DNA of 64,000 nt, from contig JAFRQD010000060.1 in the NCBI GenBank assembly GCA_017428785.1, forward strand, positions 1 to 64,000, given 5' to 3'. Below, one piece after another: positions 34,094-42,016 of the stretch. The position numbers were made by a program, and so were the translations under genes. How positions within the stretch are numbered: the stretch's first letter is position 1; the number at the start of each line of letters is the position of its first letter. The notes below the pieces were generated by a model. The model searched no databases. It saw nothing but the letters and a program-made list of their open reading frames with translations, and was not told the origin of the DNA. Source of the stretch: Bacteroidaceae bacterium. Its GTDB lineage: Bacteria > Bacteroidota > Bacteroidia > Bacteroidales > Bacteroidaceae.

Positions 34094-34440
34094 GCCACAG
34101 CTAAAAGAAGTATGGAGATGCTTGTAAAAGCCACAGAGAAGAAGGTGAATTGCGGATTCCGCTTTGTCTCTTTGAAAGGCCAAAACAGGTGTGTGACGGT
34201 CAGCCAGGGAATGAAGCAGGCCAGAAACATTGTGCCCGTCAAAGAAGTCTTGTGATGGAAGCCCCCTAAATAAATATGCAGGAGCAACATCAAAAGCCAA
34301 TAAATACTGAAGGAACAGAGGAAGAATGTCGCGTATTCACTCTTTTTCATAAGTTTCGAGGGCCAAAGCAGATACACGACAGACATGATGGCAATCACCA
34401 TTCCCCAAACGGGCCAAGCATCAACAATCAGATTATTCAT
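34063..34440 (-). CDS. Four-helix integral membrane protein, unknown
   Basis: From ATG 34440 the product is 125 residues with four predicted transmembrane helices ('VWGMVIAIMSVVYLLW', 'FFLCSFSIYWLLMLLLHIYL', 'LTGTMFLACFIPWLTVTHLF', 'SVAFTSISILLLAVAWILVQ'). No catalytic motif is seen and I do not recognise the family. It overlaps the following HTH regulator gene, so the pair is probably co-expressed and may form one signalling unit: the membrane protein as partner of the membrane-bound regulator (inference). Confidence 0.65.
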   Translation of the reverse strand: MNNLIVDAWPVWGMVIAIMSVVYLLWPSKLMKKSEYATFFLCSFSIYWLLMLLLHIYLGGFHHKTSLTGTMFLACFIPWLTVTHLFWPFKETKRNPQFTFFSVAFTSISILLLAVAWILVQFSNM

Positions 34441-34467
34441 AACAATACATTTAATGGTTTGATGCTG

Positions 34468-34475
34468 CAAAGGTA
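34468..34475 (-). promoter_or_regulatory. -7 box (TACCTTTG) for the membrane protein/HTH pair
   Basis: Minus-strand TACCTTTG lies 28-35 bp before ATG 34440, supporting that start over the one 10 codons upstream. Confidence 0.6.
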
Positions 34476-34522
34476 TGAAGAATCAGCGACTCTACGCAAG
34501 AAAAAGAGTGTGCAATTAGTGT

Positions 34523-35353
34523 TCATTCCCAAAGACCTATCTTCGCATGGAGCGGACGATGGTCGGAGAACGTCTCCTCCCCTACCCAAGTGCGATAGAA
34601 GGAAAGCGTCGCTTCGGGTGTTGGCATGAAGAGAGCCACGTGGTCGATGCAGATGTTGGGGACATCGGCTGGGAATGTCTTGTCGTAAGATGGGTTAAGG
34701 AAGAGGAAATGCTTCTGCATCTCCTTGTAGAAAGGCATGCCCGGTTCGTCGTTCAGGTCGCCTGTCAGGATGAAAGGTTTCGTCCACTTGCGGGCCTCTT
34801 CCACAATAATTGGGACGCTTGCCATGCGGTCCTCGTCCGTGAGGCTGAGATGCGTGCAAGCCACAACATAGTGTTTGAACTCGGCCACCAAGAGCATTCT
34901 TGGCTCTTCGCGACCTGGCAGGGGTATGCGATGCACGCTTATCGGCTTCTTTTTGCTGAGGATGCCGATGCCGTACTTACCGCCCTGGAACTTGATGGCA
35001 GGGGCAAATGTGCTGAACATCTTTGCCTTGCGGCCTATCTCTTCTAAGGAATAGAGGCCTCCGTTGCGCTTTGTAACGCTGTCCACCTCTTGAATGGCAG
35101 CCACATCGGCATGGGCCTTGCGCAGTATCTTTGCCTGTCGGGCGTGGTCAATCTTACCATCGAGACCTGCTCCATGCTGTATATTATAAGATGTAAGGCG
35201 GAGAGTACGCACCTTCATGACTTGCATGGAGACAGAGGAACCTGCACACAAAAGGATAAACAAAAGCATCCACAGCCTCTGAGTAGCAAGGATGAAGCGG
35301 CGGTGAATCCCCCTCTCCTTGGGAGAGGGCTGGGGTGAGGCATTCTTTTTCAT
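34523..35353 (-). CDS. Endonuclease/exonuclease/phosphatase-family protein, exported
   Basis: The product is 276 residues. EEP-fold motifs: 'RLTSYNIQHG' (Asn), 'VAAIQEVD' (Glu), 'TGDLNDEPG' (Asp/Asn) and 'FSDHRPL' (Asp-His pair). These enzymes cleave phosphodiesters in nucleic acids, phosphoinositides or sphingomyelin; the target here is unknown. A hydrophobic segment (about 27-43, 'RLWMLLFILLCAG') suggests export or anchoring. The first 17 residues (MKKNASPQPSPKERGIH) are encoded by a CTCCCAAGGAGAGGG palindrome, so the original start was probably further in. The ATG overlaps the rng stop (ATGA). Confidence 0.82.
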   Translation of the reverse strand: MKKNASPQPSPKERGIHRRFILATQRLWMLLFILLCAGSSVSMQVMKVRTLRLTSYNIQHGAGLDGKIDHARQAKILRKAHADVAAIQEVDSVTKRNGGLYSLEEIGRKAKMFSTFAPAIKFQGGKYGIGILSKKKPISVHRIPLPGREEPRMLLVAEFKHYVVACTHLSLTDEDRMASVPIIVEEARKWTKPFILTGDLNDEPGMPFYKEMQKHFLFLNPSYDKTFPADVPNICIDHVALFMPTPEATLSFYRTWVGEETFSDHRPLHAKIGLWE

Positions 35354-36930
35354 CGGATTTCGATTTCTTCTTTCACATCAATTTCCTGCCCGTCCTTGTC
35401 GTAGAACTCGTACTGAAGAAAGGCAAGTTTCTGGCTTGGTATGACCTTCACGCCCAAACCGTACTTGAGTTGCCACTTCCGATACAGGCTCAAGATGCCC
35501 TGATTCAGGTAAGCCGCAACATAGGGATGCACATGAAGGGTGAACCGCTTCATACCAAGTCTGTAGTAGAGGAACTTTATCTTGCCCTCCAAGACTTTGT
35601 GGAAGAGGAAGCTGCTCTTGATTTTGCCTGTGCCCTGACAAGTGGGACAAGCCTCTTCGACTGCCACATCCATGACTGGACGCACTCTCTGACGGGTGAT
35701 TTGCATCAGGCAGAACTTACTCAAAGGCAAGATATTGTGGCGGGCACGGTCGCGCTTCATCAGCTCGCACATGTGCTCGTAGAGCTGCTGACGGTCCTCT
35801 GCCAACTTCATATCAATGAAGTCCACGACGATGATGCCACCCATGTCTCGCAACCTGAGCTGACGGGCGAGTTCATCTGCCGCCCCGAGATTGACCTCGA
35901 GGGCATTGGCTTCCTGGCTATCTGAATTGCGAGTGCGGTTGCCACTATTGACATCCACCACATGAAGGGCTTCCGTATGCTCTATGATGAGATAGGCTCC
36001 GTGCTTGTAGGACACAATTCGACCAAAGCTTGACTTAATCTGTCGCGTGATGTCGAAGTTGTCGAAGATGGGCAGACTGCCTTTGTAGAGCTTCACCACA
36101 CCAGCCCTTTCAGGTGCAATCAGGCTGACATAGTCGTGAACCTCCTTATAGACATCGGCATTGTTGACGTAGATATTCTCGTAACTCGGGTTGAAGAGGT
36201 CGCGAAGCATTGCAACTGCGCGGCTCGTCTCTTCGTGGACAAGCATCGGCAACTCCTTTGCTTGCTGCACCTTGCGGAGAATGCTCTCCCAACGGGCCAC
36301 GAGGACTTTCATCTCGGCATCCAACTCGCCCGTCCGTTTGCCCTCAGCCACAGTCCGGACAATGATGCTGCAGTTCTTGGGCTTGATGCTTTCGACGACT
36401 TGCTTGAGGCGAGCCCTCTCGGCACTACTCTTGATTTTGGTAGAGACGGAAACCTTGTCGCCAAAAGGCTCGAAGACCAGGAAGCGACCGGGGAAAGAAA
36501 GGTCGCAACTCAAGCGAGGACCTTTGGTGTTGATAGGTTCCTTGACAATCTGGACGAGGATCTCCTGACCTTGTTGCAAAGTTGTCTGCACGCTACCGTT
36601 CTTAGGAAGTTCCGGCAAAATGGTAGCCTTCTCAAAAGAATAGAGATTCTTGCGGTCGCTCTGCACTTGTTTGAGGAACTTGGCATAAGAAGCGAACTGC
36701 AAGCCAAGGTCGAGATAATGCAGGAAGGCATCGCGTTCGTGACCGACATTCACGAAACAGGCATTGAGCCCGGGCATGAGTTTCTTGACCTTAGCCAGAT
36801 ACACATTACCCACAGAATAAGAAACGCTCTGTTCCTCATCCTGATACTCTGCCAGTCGCTTGTCCTCGGTCAGCGCGATAGAGATTTTCTTCGGCTGTAC
36901 GTCGATGTAAAGTTCGCTCGTTACGTCCAT
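35350..36930 (-). CDS. rng: Ribonuclease G (RNase E/G family)
   Basis: From ATG 36930 the product is 526 residues. An N-terminal S1-like RNA-binding region (about 35-125, 'VGNVYLAKVKKLMPGLNACF') is followed by the catalytic core with 'DLFNPSYENIYVN', the Mg-binding aspartates in 'HVVDVNSGN' and 'GGIIVVDFIDM', and the zinc-link Cys pair 'CPTCQGTG'. RNase G trims 16S rRNA and cleaves mRNA. It lies downstream of the 29-residue basic protein gene across a terminator and is translationally coupled to the EEP gene. Confidence 0.94.
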   Translation of the reverse strand: MDVTSELYIDVQPKKISIALTEDKRLAEYQDEEQSVSYSVGNVYLAKVKKLMPGLNACFVNVGHERDAFLHYLDLGLQFASYAKFLKQVQSDRKNLYSFEKATILPELPKNGSVQTTLQQGQEILVQIVKEPINTKGPRLSCDLSFPGRFLVFEPFGDKVSVSTKIKSSAERARLKQVVESIKPKNCSIIVRTVAEGKRTGELDAEMKVLVARWESILRKVQQAKELPMLVHEETSRAVAMLRDLFNPSYENIYVNNADVYKEVHDYVSLIAPERAGVVKLYKGSLPIFDNFDITRQIKSSFGRIVSYKHGAYLIIEHTEALHVVDVNSGNRTRNSDSQEANALEVNLGAADELARQLRLRDMGGIIVVDFIDMKLAEDRQQLYEHMCELMKRDRARHNILPLSKFCLMQITRQRVRPVMDVAVEEACPTCQGTGKIKSSFLFHKVLEGKIKFLYYRLGMKRFTLHVHPYVAAYLNQGILSLYRKWQLKYGLGVKVIPSQKLAFLQYEFYDKDGQEIDVKEEIEIR

Positions 36931-36947
36931 TCCTGCTTTCAAAGAAA

Positions 36948-36979
36948 AAGGTGACGGAGCTAAGTGCTGTCACCTTTTA
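36948..36979 (-). terminator. Hairpin between the small basic protein gene and rng
   Basis: AAAGGTGAC and GTCACCTTT are perfect complements around a GGAGCTAAGTGCT loop, with flanking A/T runs. It can act on minus-strand transcripts from 36995 and would make rng expression depend on read-through. Confidence 0.75.
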
Positions 36980-36994
36980 GGCCTGAGAAGTTGT

Positions 36995-37084
36995 TTACTT
37001 GCTCTTATGTCTGTTCTTTCTCAGTCTCTTCTTACGCTTGTGCGTCGACATCTTGTGCCTCTTATGCTTCTTTCCGTTTGGCAT
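36995..37084 (-). CDS. 29-residue very basic protein, Bacteroidetes-specific
   Basis: ATG at 37084 opens a 30-codon frame, MPNGKKHKRHKMSTHKRKKR then LRKNRHKSK, with TAA at 36995. About 60% of residues are Lys/Arg/His. I recall near-identical short peptides next to rng in other Bacteroidales, and composition and size fit a ribosome-associated protein (bTHX-like), but the function is inferred. A -7 box lies 55 bp upstream and a terminator directly downstream, so it is an independent transcription unit too short for most gene finders. Confidence 0.75.
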   Translation of the reverse strand: MPNGKKHKRHKMSTHKRKKRLRKNRHKSK

Positions 37085-37138
37085 AATTTTGGGTGTTTAT
37101 GGTTAGTACTAATTATATGTTTATACAATTTCGGACTG

Positions 37139-37146
37139 CAAAGGTA
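37139..37146 (-). promoter_or_regulatory. -7 box (TACCTTTG) for the 29-residue protein gene
   Basis: Minus-strand TACCTTTGCAG lies 55-62 bp before ATG 37084. Confidence 0.6.
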
Positions 37147-37180
37147 CGATTATTTTTCTAAAGTAGAAAGATTTTACCTC

Positions 37181-37215
37181 ATTTTATTAAAAAAAAGTTG
37201 TCGTTTGGCATGTTT
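37181..37215 (+). repeat. 35-bp direct repeat, left copy
   Basis: It is identical in all 35 bases to 41955-41989 and contains an A8 tract followed by GTTGTCGTTTGGCATGTTT. It marks the left edge of an AT-rich block of three genes. The right copy carries the mutY -33 element. Confidence 0.95.
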
Positions 37216-37256
37216 TATGCCGAAATGCAAGTTAAAACCCGCAATAAGTTGATGAT

Positions 37257-38108
37257 TTATATTGAATCCTTAATAACAATATGGTTCGTAATTACTCCAT
37301 ATCCGCACCAATATCCATAACCACCAATGATATTTGTTTCTATGTTTGACGATGTAGAAAGAAACATATTTTCTGATAATGTAAGCAATTTTGTATAACT
37401 ATCCCAGATACGGTAGGATGTCTCATCAACCTGAGCAAATTTAACCGACACAGTATCATCTAACTTATAATAGGGGCTGTAATCCTTTTCGTCATATTGA
37501 TGACCTCGATAAACCGACACCACTGATTCTCCTTTCAGTACCTCGTCGTCAATACTGCCAAGATATGAAGCCAAATATTGTCTAGACACAGTTCCTACAC
37601 GAGTAAAAAACTGATAATAGTTCTTTTCATTTGGTTCGTCCACAAAACGAGCAATAATCTGAAATAACGAGTCCGAACCCGCACACTTTTCCACTCGGAA
37701 AGAACAATTGTCTGGTGGGGAAGGTATCCTTGTTGAAGCAGTAGCATTCATATCCCGATATTCAGCTGTTAATGTGTAAGTCTTTCCTGCTTTACCCCTC
37801 ATTCGTCCTGTCGTATAAATATAAGGAGGGAAATAACCCTTGTCATACTTTCCAGTCAGTACATAACTGTTCTCTCCATCACTGATAGTGACTTTTGCCC
37901 AACGTACTATATGGTTACTCAGACTGTCCAATTTCTGAAAGCTTGAACTTATAGGGAATGATCGTGTTAATATAACAACAGGAAATCCACCATCTTCAAT
38001 CCAACCTTCCACAACCATTTGTGGTGAAATAGTTTCGTTGCCATCGGCAGCATCAGTACAAGCAGTCAACCAACAAGCACAAAAAATAATAATTACTGAT
38101 TTCCACAT
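37257..38108 (-). CDS. DUF4249-family lipoprotein
   Basis: From ATG 38108 (MWKSVIIIFCACWLTAC) the product is 283 residues with lipobox LTAC (Cys17). 'MVVEGWIEDGGFPVVILTRS' and 'AKVTISDGENSYVLTGKY' are the DUF4249 N-terminal pattern. These lipoproteins are encoded directly after a TonB-dependent receptor and probably sit on it as a surface partner, as SusD does on SusC, but with an unrelated fold. The start lies one base past the receptor stop codon region. The ligand is unknown. Confidence 0.8.
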   Translation of the reverse strand: MWKSVIIIFCACWLTACTDAADGNETISPQMVVEGWIEDGGFPVVILTRSFPISSSFQKLDSLSNHIVRWAKVTISDGENSYVLTGKYDKGYFPPYIYTTGRMRGKAGKTYTLTAEYRDMNATASTRIPSPPDNCSFRVEKCAGSDSLFQIIARFVDEPNEKNYYQFFTRVGTVSRQYLASYLGSIDDEVLKGESVVSVYRGHQYDEKDYSPYYKLDDTVSVKFAQVDETSYRIWDSYTKLLTLSENMFLSTSSNIETNIIGGYGYWCGYGVITNHIVIKDSI

Positions 38109-38109
38109 G

Positions 38110-40146
38110 TCAAAACTTGAATTGATAGCTGATGGACGGGAGGGCTTTAAAAATGAATGTGACGGGACGGTAAGCAAAGGAACCGTCTTTCCGAGTTTTC
38201 AAATAGTAAAACAATTCATTTTCTTTACTTGTCGTATTATAGAGAGAGAAATTTATACTATGTTCAGCGTTTTTTCTCCCATACCACTTATAGTTTGCAG
38301 AAAGGTCTAAACGCAAATATGAACTTAGTCTGGCAGAATTATACTTACCATATTTTAAAACTATATTATCATTGAGAAGATATAGTGATTCTGCCGGTGT
38401 AAATGGAGTTCCTGAAGCATAGACCATTGTTCCGCCAAAACTCCAATGTTTCCCAAGTGTATAAGTTGCCACAACATTCAGTTCATGCGGACGTTCGTGA
38501 CTTGCGGGATATGTCCCCATACGGTTTCCATCTTTGAAAGAGCGCCGTGCATGTGTGTATGTATAACTCATCCATCCGGTCAGTTTTCCTGTACACTTAT
38601 TTAGAATAAGGCTTGCCCCATAGTTCTGACCTTGACCATGCATTAACGATCTATTGATGTCGTACGCTGAATTTACATAGTCTAATACTGAGCATTTATA
38701 TGCTAATTGATGATATAATTTCCTATAAAACAAGCCTAAAGCGACCCTATATCTACGATTAAAGGCAAACACACTACTATTGAGCGAGCATTCGTGAGCA
38801 TACTGGGGATTAATATCATGCGAAGAAGAAATCCAAAATTCCGTAGGCAGTCCTATATCCGAAAAACCTATCTGAAACAAATATTGATGACGTAATGCAT
38901 ATGTTGCAGATAATTGCCATGAGGATTTGTCGTATAATAATATGAGTGAAGGATTTAATGAAGCATAAGTCTTGCCCTCTTGCATAAAAAGAGTAGTCCG
39001 AAGCCCGCCTACTACGCCCAGCGGTTCAATAATCTGATATTCATAACTGCCATACAATGAAGTCTCAACAGAATGCATGTGTTCTGCTTTAAGATCTGCT
39101 ATATTGTCCCATTTTTTACGTTCCAAGGATTGGGGTGTTATGTTATGATATGCCACATCCACTCCCATATTCCATTCTTTCCAGTTCATATTACTCTTTA
39201 GTCCAATGTCAGTTATACCAGAAGGGAGCCGAAAAGACATATCTGGCATTTCAAGATTAAATCTATTTCGGTAATCAGTTATATAAACGCTTGACTTTAC
39301 CAATAAATCCTTATTATTATATAACCAATGAACTGCTCCCATATTATTCCCCCACTTGCTTTTCATATCTACAAGATAATAAGATCTCTCCGAAAAAGAC
39401 GCCAGGTCTCTACCTGAATAAAAATCAAACAACAATACATTATTTTCGTTTATCCGATGTGAGACTGTTGCGTTGGCATCATAGAAGGAATACTTGAATC
39501 GTTGATCGTCAGATCTCATCCACTTGTTATATAGCAGATTCATATACGACCCCCTAAGAGAAAGCGAAACATGTGTTTTACTGCCAACTGGAAATCGTAT
39601 CGTTCCTTCCGAAGAGATAAGACCAACAGACAAATTTCCACTAATTGTGTCAGGAAATGTCATCGAATACTGCATATCCATTTGCCCACCTATTCTATTG
39701 GGAGAATTCGCCCCGGCACATCCTTTCGAAATAGACAGACTTTTAAAATGCGAGACATTAAAAGTAGAGAAGAATCCTAATAAATGGTTCACATTGTAAA
39801 TGGGCACACCTTCTATTGATATAAGGTTGTGCTGATTATCGCATCCCTCAATATTAATTCCACTTCTATATTCGTTATTCGTTTGAATGCCAGGAAGCAT
39901 TTGAGCGTAATGCATAGGATCTGCATTCCCTAACACCTGAGGTAGCAAACCCATATTGCTCATGTCCCAAACAATTACACCATTTATTCGGGTTTTAATC
40001 GGAGACGTGTAGCGATAACCTTTCACCAAAATGGTGTCAAGCTGAGCACTCCATGTACTATCAACTTCTTGAGAGTATACCGAAGTCGAAAGCACACAGA
40101 GTACTGCAAATAGGATGTCAATCAGTGCATGATTTCTCATGTACAA
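38110..40146 (-). CDS. TonB-dependent outer-membrane receptor
   Basis: The product is 678 residues, with signal peptide (about 1-25, ending VYSQ), plug domain (about 50-170; 'DPMHYAQMLPGIQTNNEYRS' and 'ISIEGVPIYNVNHLLGFF') and beta-barrel to the C-terminus ending in Phe. It lacks the N-terminal carboxypeptidase-regulatory-like domain of SusC-type receptors and is shorter, which fits receptors paired with DUF4249 proteins. Codon use is AT-richer than in neighbouring genes. It imports an unknown ligand using TonB energy. It lies between the Ig-like gene and the DUF4249 gene, all on one strand. Confidence 0.88.
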   Translation of the reverse strand: MYMRNHALIDILFAVLCVLSTSVYSQEVDSTWSAQLDTILVKGYRYTSPIKTRINGVIVWDMSNMGLLPQVLGNADPMHYAQMLPGIQTNNEYRSGINIEGCDNQHNLISIEGVPIYNVNHLLGFFSTFNVSHFKSLSISKGCAGANSPNRIGGQMDMQYSMTFPDTISGNLSVGLISSEGTIRFPVGSKTHVSLSLRGSYMNLLYNKWMRSDDQRFKYSFYDANATVSHRINENNVLLFDFYSGRDLASFSERSYYLVDMKSKWGNNMGAVHWLYNNKDLLVKSSVYITDYRNRFNLEMPDMSFRLPSGITDIGLKSNMNWKEWNMGVDVAYHNITPQSLERKKWDNIADLKAEHMHSVETSLYGSYEYQIIEPLGVVGGLRTTLFMQEGKTYASLNPSLILLYDKSSWQLSATYALRHQYLFQIGFSDIGLPTEFWISSSHDINPQYAHECSLNSSVFAFNRRYRVALGLFYRKLYHQLAYKCSVLDYVNSAYDINRSLMHGQGQNYGASLILNKCTGKLTGWMSYTYTHARRSFKDGNRMGTYPASHERPHELNVVATYTLGKHWSFGGTMVYASGTPFTPAESLYLLNDNIVLKYGKYNSARLSSYLRLDLSANYKWYGRKNAEHSINFSLYNTTSKENELFYYLKTRKDGSFAYRPVTFIFKALPSISYQFKF

Positions 40147-40149
40147 AAA

Positions 40150-41874
40150 TTACCAGTCTACATGCTCGTCTACTAGGGCTGCATACATGTTGACCAATGA
40201 TTTGAAGGAGTCAATCGTCTTCTTAAAATCCTTCTCATTGAAGAACACATCAAATGTACTATAGGATGAACCATCATAGAAGAAAATAACAGGCTCTACT
40301 TCCCAGTATATCTGGCCATACCATGTTTCATGAGCAAAAGATTCCATCCTAACCGCAGCCTGCTTGACATTCTTTCCGTCATAATATAGGTTGACATCTG
40401 CAAGTGAATTGGCCATGGTAACATATGACTTGAAGATTCTTTCATCCCCGTCGTTGTCTTCTGCATAGTCCAGATAATCTAAAAACTTACGAACATCAGA
40501 TAAAGAACCTTGAATCTGCATCCTTCCCAAAATATCAAGTTTCACATAAGCGTTTTTTGCATTTGCTATATCAAAATCGTAATCATCTTCATCAAAATTT
40601 TCAGAGCTGAAAGCACTGACATTGACAGATGGAATATCCCTCACATCTGCAGCAACACCAATCGTAACAAGATTTGTGCCATTCTTGCTCATTGTGAAAG
40701 AAACTGATGCATTGGTATTCGCTGTATATGCGACCCTTGAAACATCAAATTTATAACCATTATTCCATTCAATTTGCATCGATACACTAAAATTGTTTTT
40801 GCTGATGTCGAACTCTTCGCCACTAAGACTTCCCAAATCAATATTTATGGTTGTCTGTACAACTTGACTATCACCTTGAGTTAATGTGACGACTATACGT
40901 TCTGGTACGCCTATAGTATATTGAGTGCGATCATAATACTCATTATATATGTGAGTATTACCACTAAAACTATCATCGTAACCCATCCAATCGTCATCAT
41001 CATATGCATGCACCTTCTTTACACTTCCACTGGTTTCCAGTTTAAGTACACATTGACGGTTACGCTTATCTGTGAATATAAACTGCAAATCGCTGGCGTT
41101 TGTCTTAATCCATCGTCCATTACTTGCAGTGAAATGTCCTGTAAAATTAGATGCCATCAGCAATGCTCTATAATTATAATATATATAATTGTATTTGTAT
41201 ATATAGTCACTCCACCAATCATTCCACCAATCCCCGCTTTCTGTCGTTGTAGTACCTAGAGATTCACGAGCAGCTTTATAAGCATCTTTAGCCCATTTTT
41301 CAACGCTATCCCAATCATAATCCTCTTCATAATTATTGCGAATGAATCTGTATAGCTCAGCAATTTCGTTGAAATCTGAGGAAGGCATCATATCCATAAA
41401 ATCCCAAGCTATTGTTTCCATATACTCTTTCTGATTAGCAGAGGACATAGCATTATCTGCTAAGAGAGACACTTCCACCTGACACTCTGCTTTCACGCCA
41501 CTGCCATCCGTAGCTCGACAAGTAATGACACAATTGCCTATACCATTGGCTATTACCCTTCCCTTGGCATTAACTTCTGCCACCTCATCGTTGCTACTTT
41601 CCCATAATAGATTTTTGTTTTCAGCATTCTCGGGAAATACCGTAGCAGTGAGGTACTCAACTGTATTCAATTGGAGAGAGAGAGAGGTCATATTCAGCAC
41701 TATCTTTTGGACAAGTCCTGTCTTTGCCTCTACGAAGACGATGCTGTCTAACTCTGAGACATCGTACTCAATGGCTTGACTACCCGTCTTGTAAAGAACT
41801 ACTTTCTGCGCCCTTGTTACCTGCAAACCTGCAATAATTAAAAGCAGGGTTATCAACATACTTTTTACCTTCAT
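40150..41874 (-). CDS. Exported protein with BIG2 (Ig-like) domain, unknown
   Basis: The product is 574 residues: signal peptide (1-22), a short 'KVVLYKTGSQAIEYDVSELD' start typical of Prevotella surface proteins, a BIG2 domain (about 55-135; 'ATVFPENAENKNLLWESSND' and 'GRVIANGIGNCVITCRAT'), then about 430 residues with Tyr/Asp/Trp-rich beta-type segments that I do not recognise. It is first in the AT-rich block, so it is presumably transcribed with the receptor and DUF4249 lipoprotein and may be their surface-exposed partner (inference). Confidence 0.7.
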   Translation of the reverse strand: MKVKSMLITLLLIIAGLQVTRAQKVVLYKTGSQAIEYDVSELDSIVFVEAKTGLVQKIVLNMTSLSLQLNTVEYLTATVFPENAENKNLLWESSNDEVAEVNAKGRVIANGIGNCVITCRATDGSGVKAECQVEVSLLADNAMSSANQKEYMETIAWDFMDMMPSSDFNEIAELYRFIRNNYEEDYDWDSVEKWAKDAYKAARESLGTTTTESGDWWNDWWSDYIYKYNYIYYNYRALLMASNFTGHFTASNGRWIKTNASDLQFIFTDKRNRQCVLKLETSGSVKKVHAYDDDDWMGYDDSFSGNTHIYNEYYDRTQYTIGVPERIVVTLTQGDSQVVQTTINIDLGSLSGEEFDISKNNFSVSMQIEWNNGYKFDVSRVAYTANTNASVSFTMSKNGTNLVTIGVAADVRDIPSVNVSAFSSENFDEDDYDFDIANAKNAYVKLDILGRMQIQGSLSDVRKFLDYLDYAEDNDGDERIFKSYVTMANSLADVNLYYDGKNVKQAAVRMESFAHETWYGQIYWEVEPVIFFYDGSSYSTFDVFFNEKDFKKTIDSFKSLVNMYAALVDEHVDW

Positions 41875-41912
41875 AATTGTAATTTATTTATTAAATAATC
41901 GTGTTTTGTGCT

Positions 41913-41920
41913 CAAATATA
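41913..41920 (-). promoter_or_regulatory. -7 box (TATATTTG) for the AT-rich three-gene block
   Basis: Minus-strand TATATTTG lies 39-46 bp before the Ig-like gene's ATG, inside the block and 35 bp from the right direct repeat. Confidence 0.5.
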
Positions 41921-41954
41921 TGATTATTTCTTATATGATAAAAAGATTTGTTCT

Positions 41955-41989
41955 ATTTTATTAAAAAAAAGTTGTCGTTTGGCATGTTT
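41955..41989 (+). repeat. 35-bp direct repeat, right copy
   Basis: It is identical to 37181-37215, 4,774 bp away. Upstream bases also show partial similarity (AAAGATTT near both). Its TTTG at 41978 serves as the mutY -33 element. Confidence 0.95.
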
Positions 41990-42012
41990 CAAGGCAAAAA
42001 GCCTTACTTTTG
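41978..42012 (+). promoter_or_regulatory. Full Bacteroidetes promoter for mutY
   Basis: TTTG at 41978-41981 and TACTTTTG at 42005-42012 have starts 27 bp apart. Transcription would begin at or within a few bases of the mutY ATG at 42017, suggesting a very short leader or leaderless mRNA. Confidence 0.75.
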
Positions 42013-42016
42013 CATC

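Noticed and set aside
34094..34300. 69-residue upstream extension of the HTH regulator
   Set aside because: It is antisense-free but overlaps the membrane protein gene almost completely in another frame and shows no conserved pattern; ATG 34093 gives a proper signal segment.
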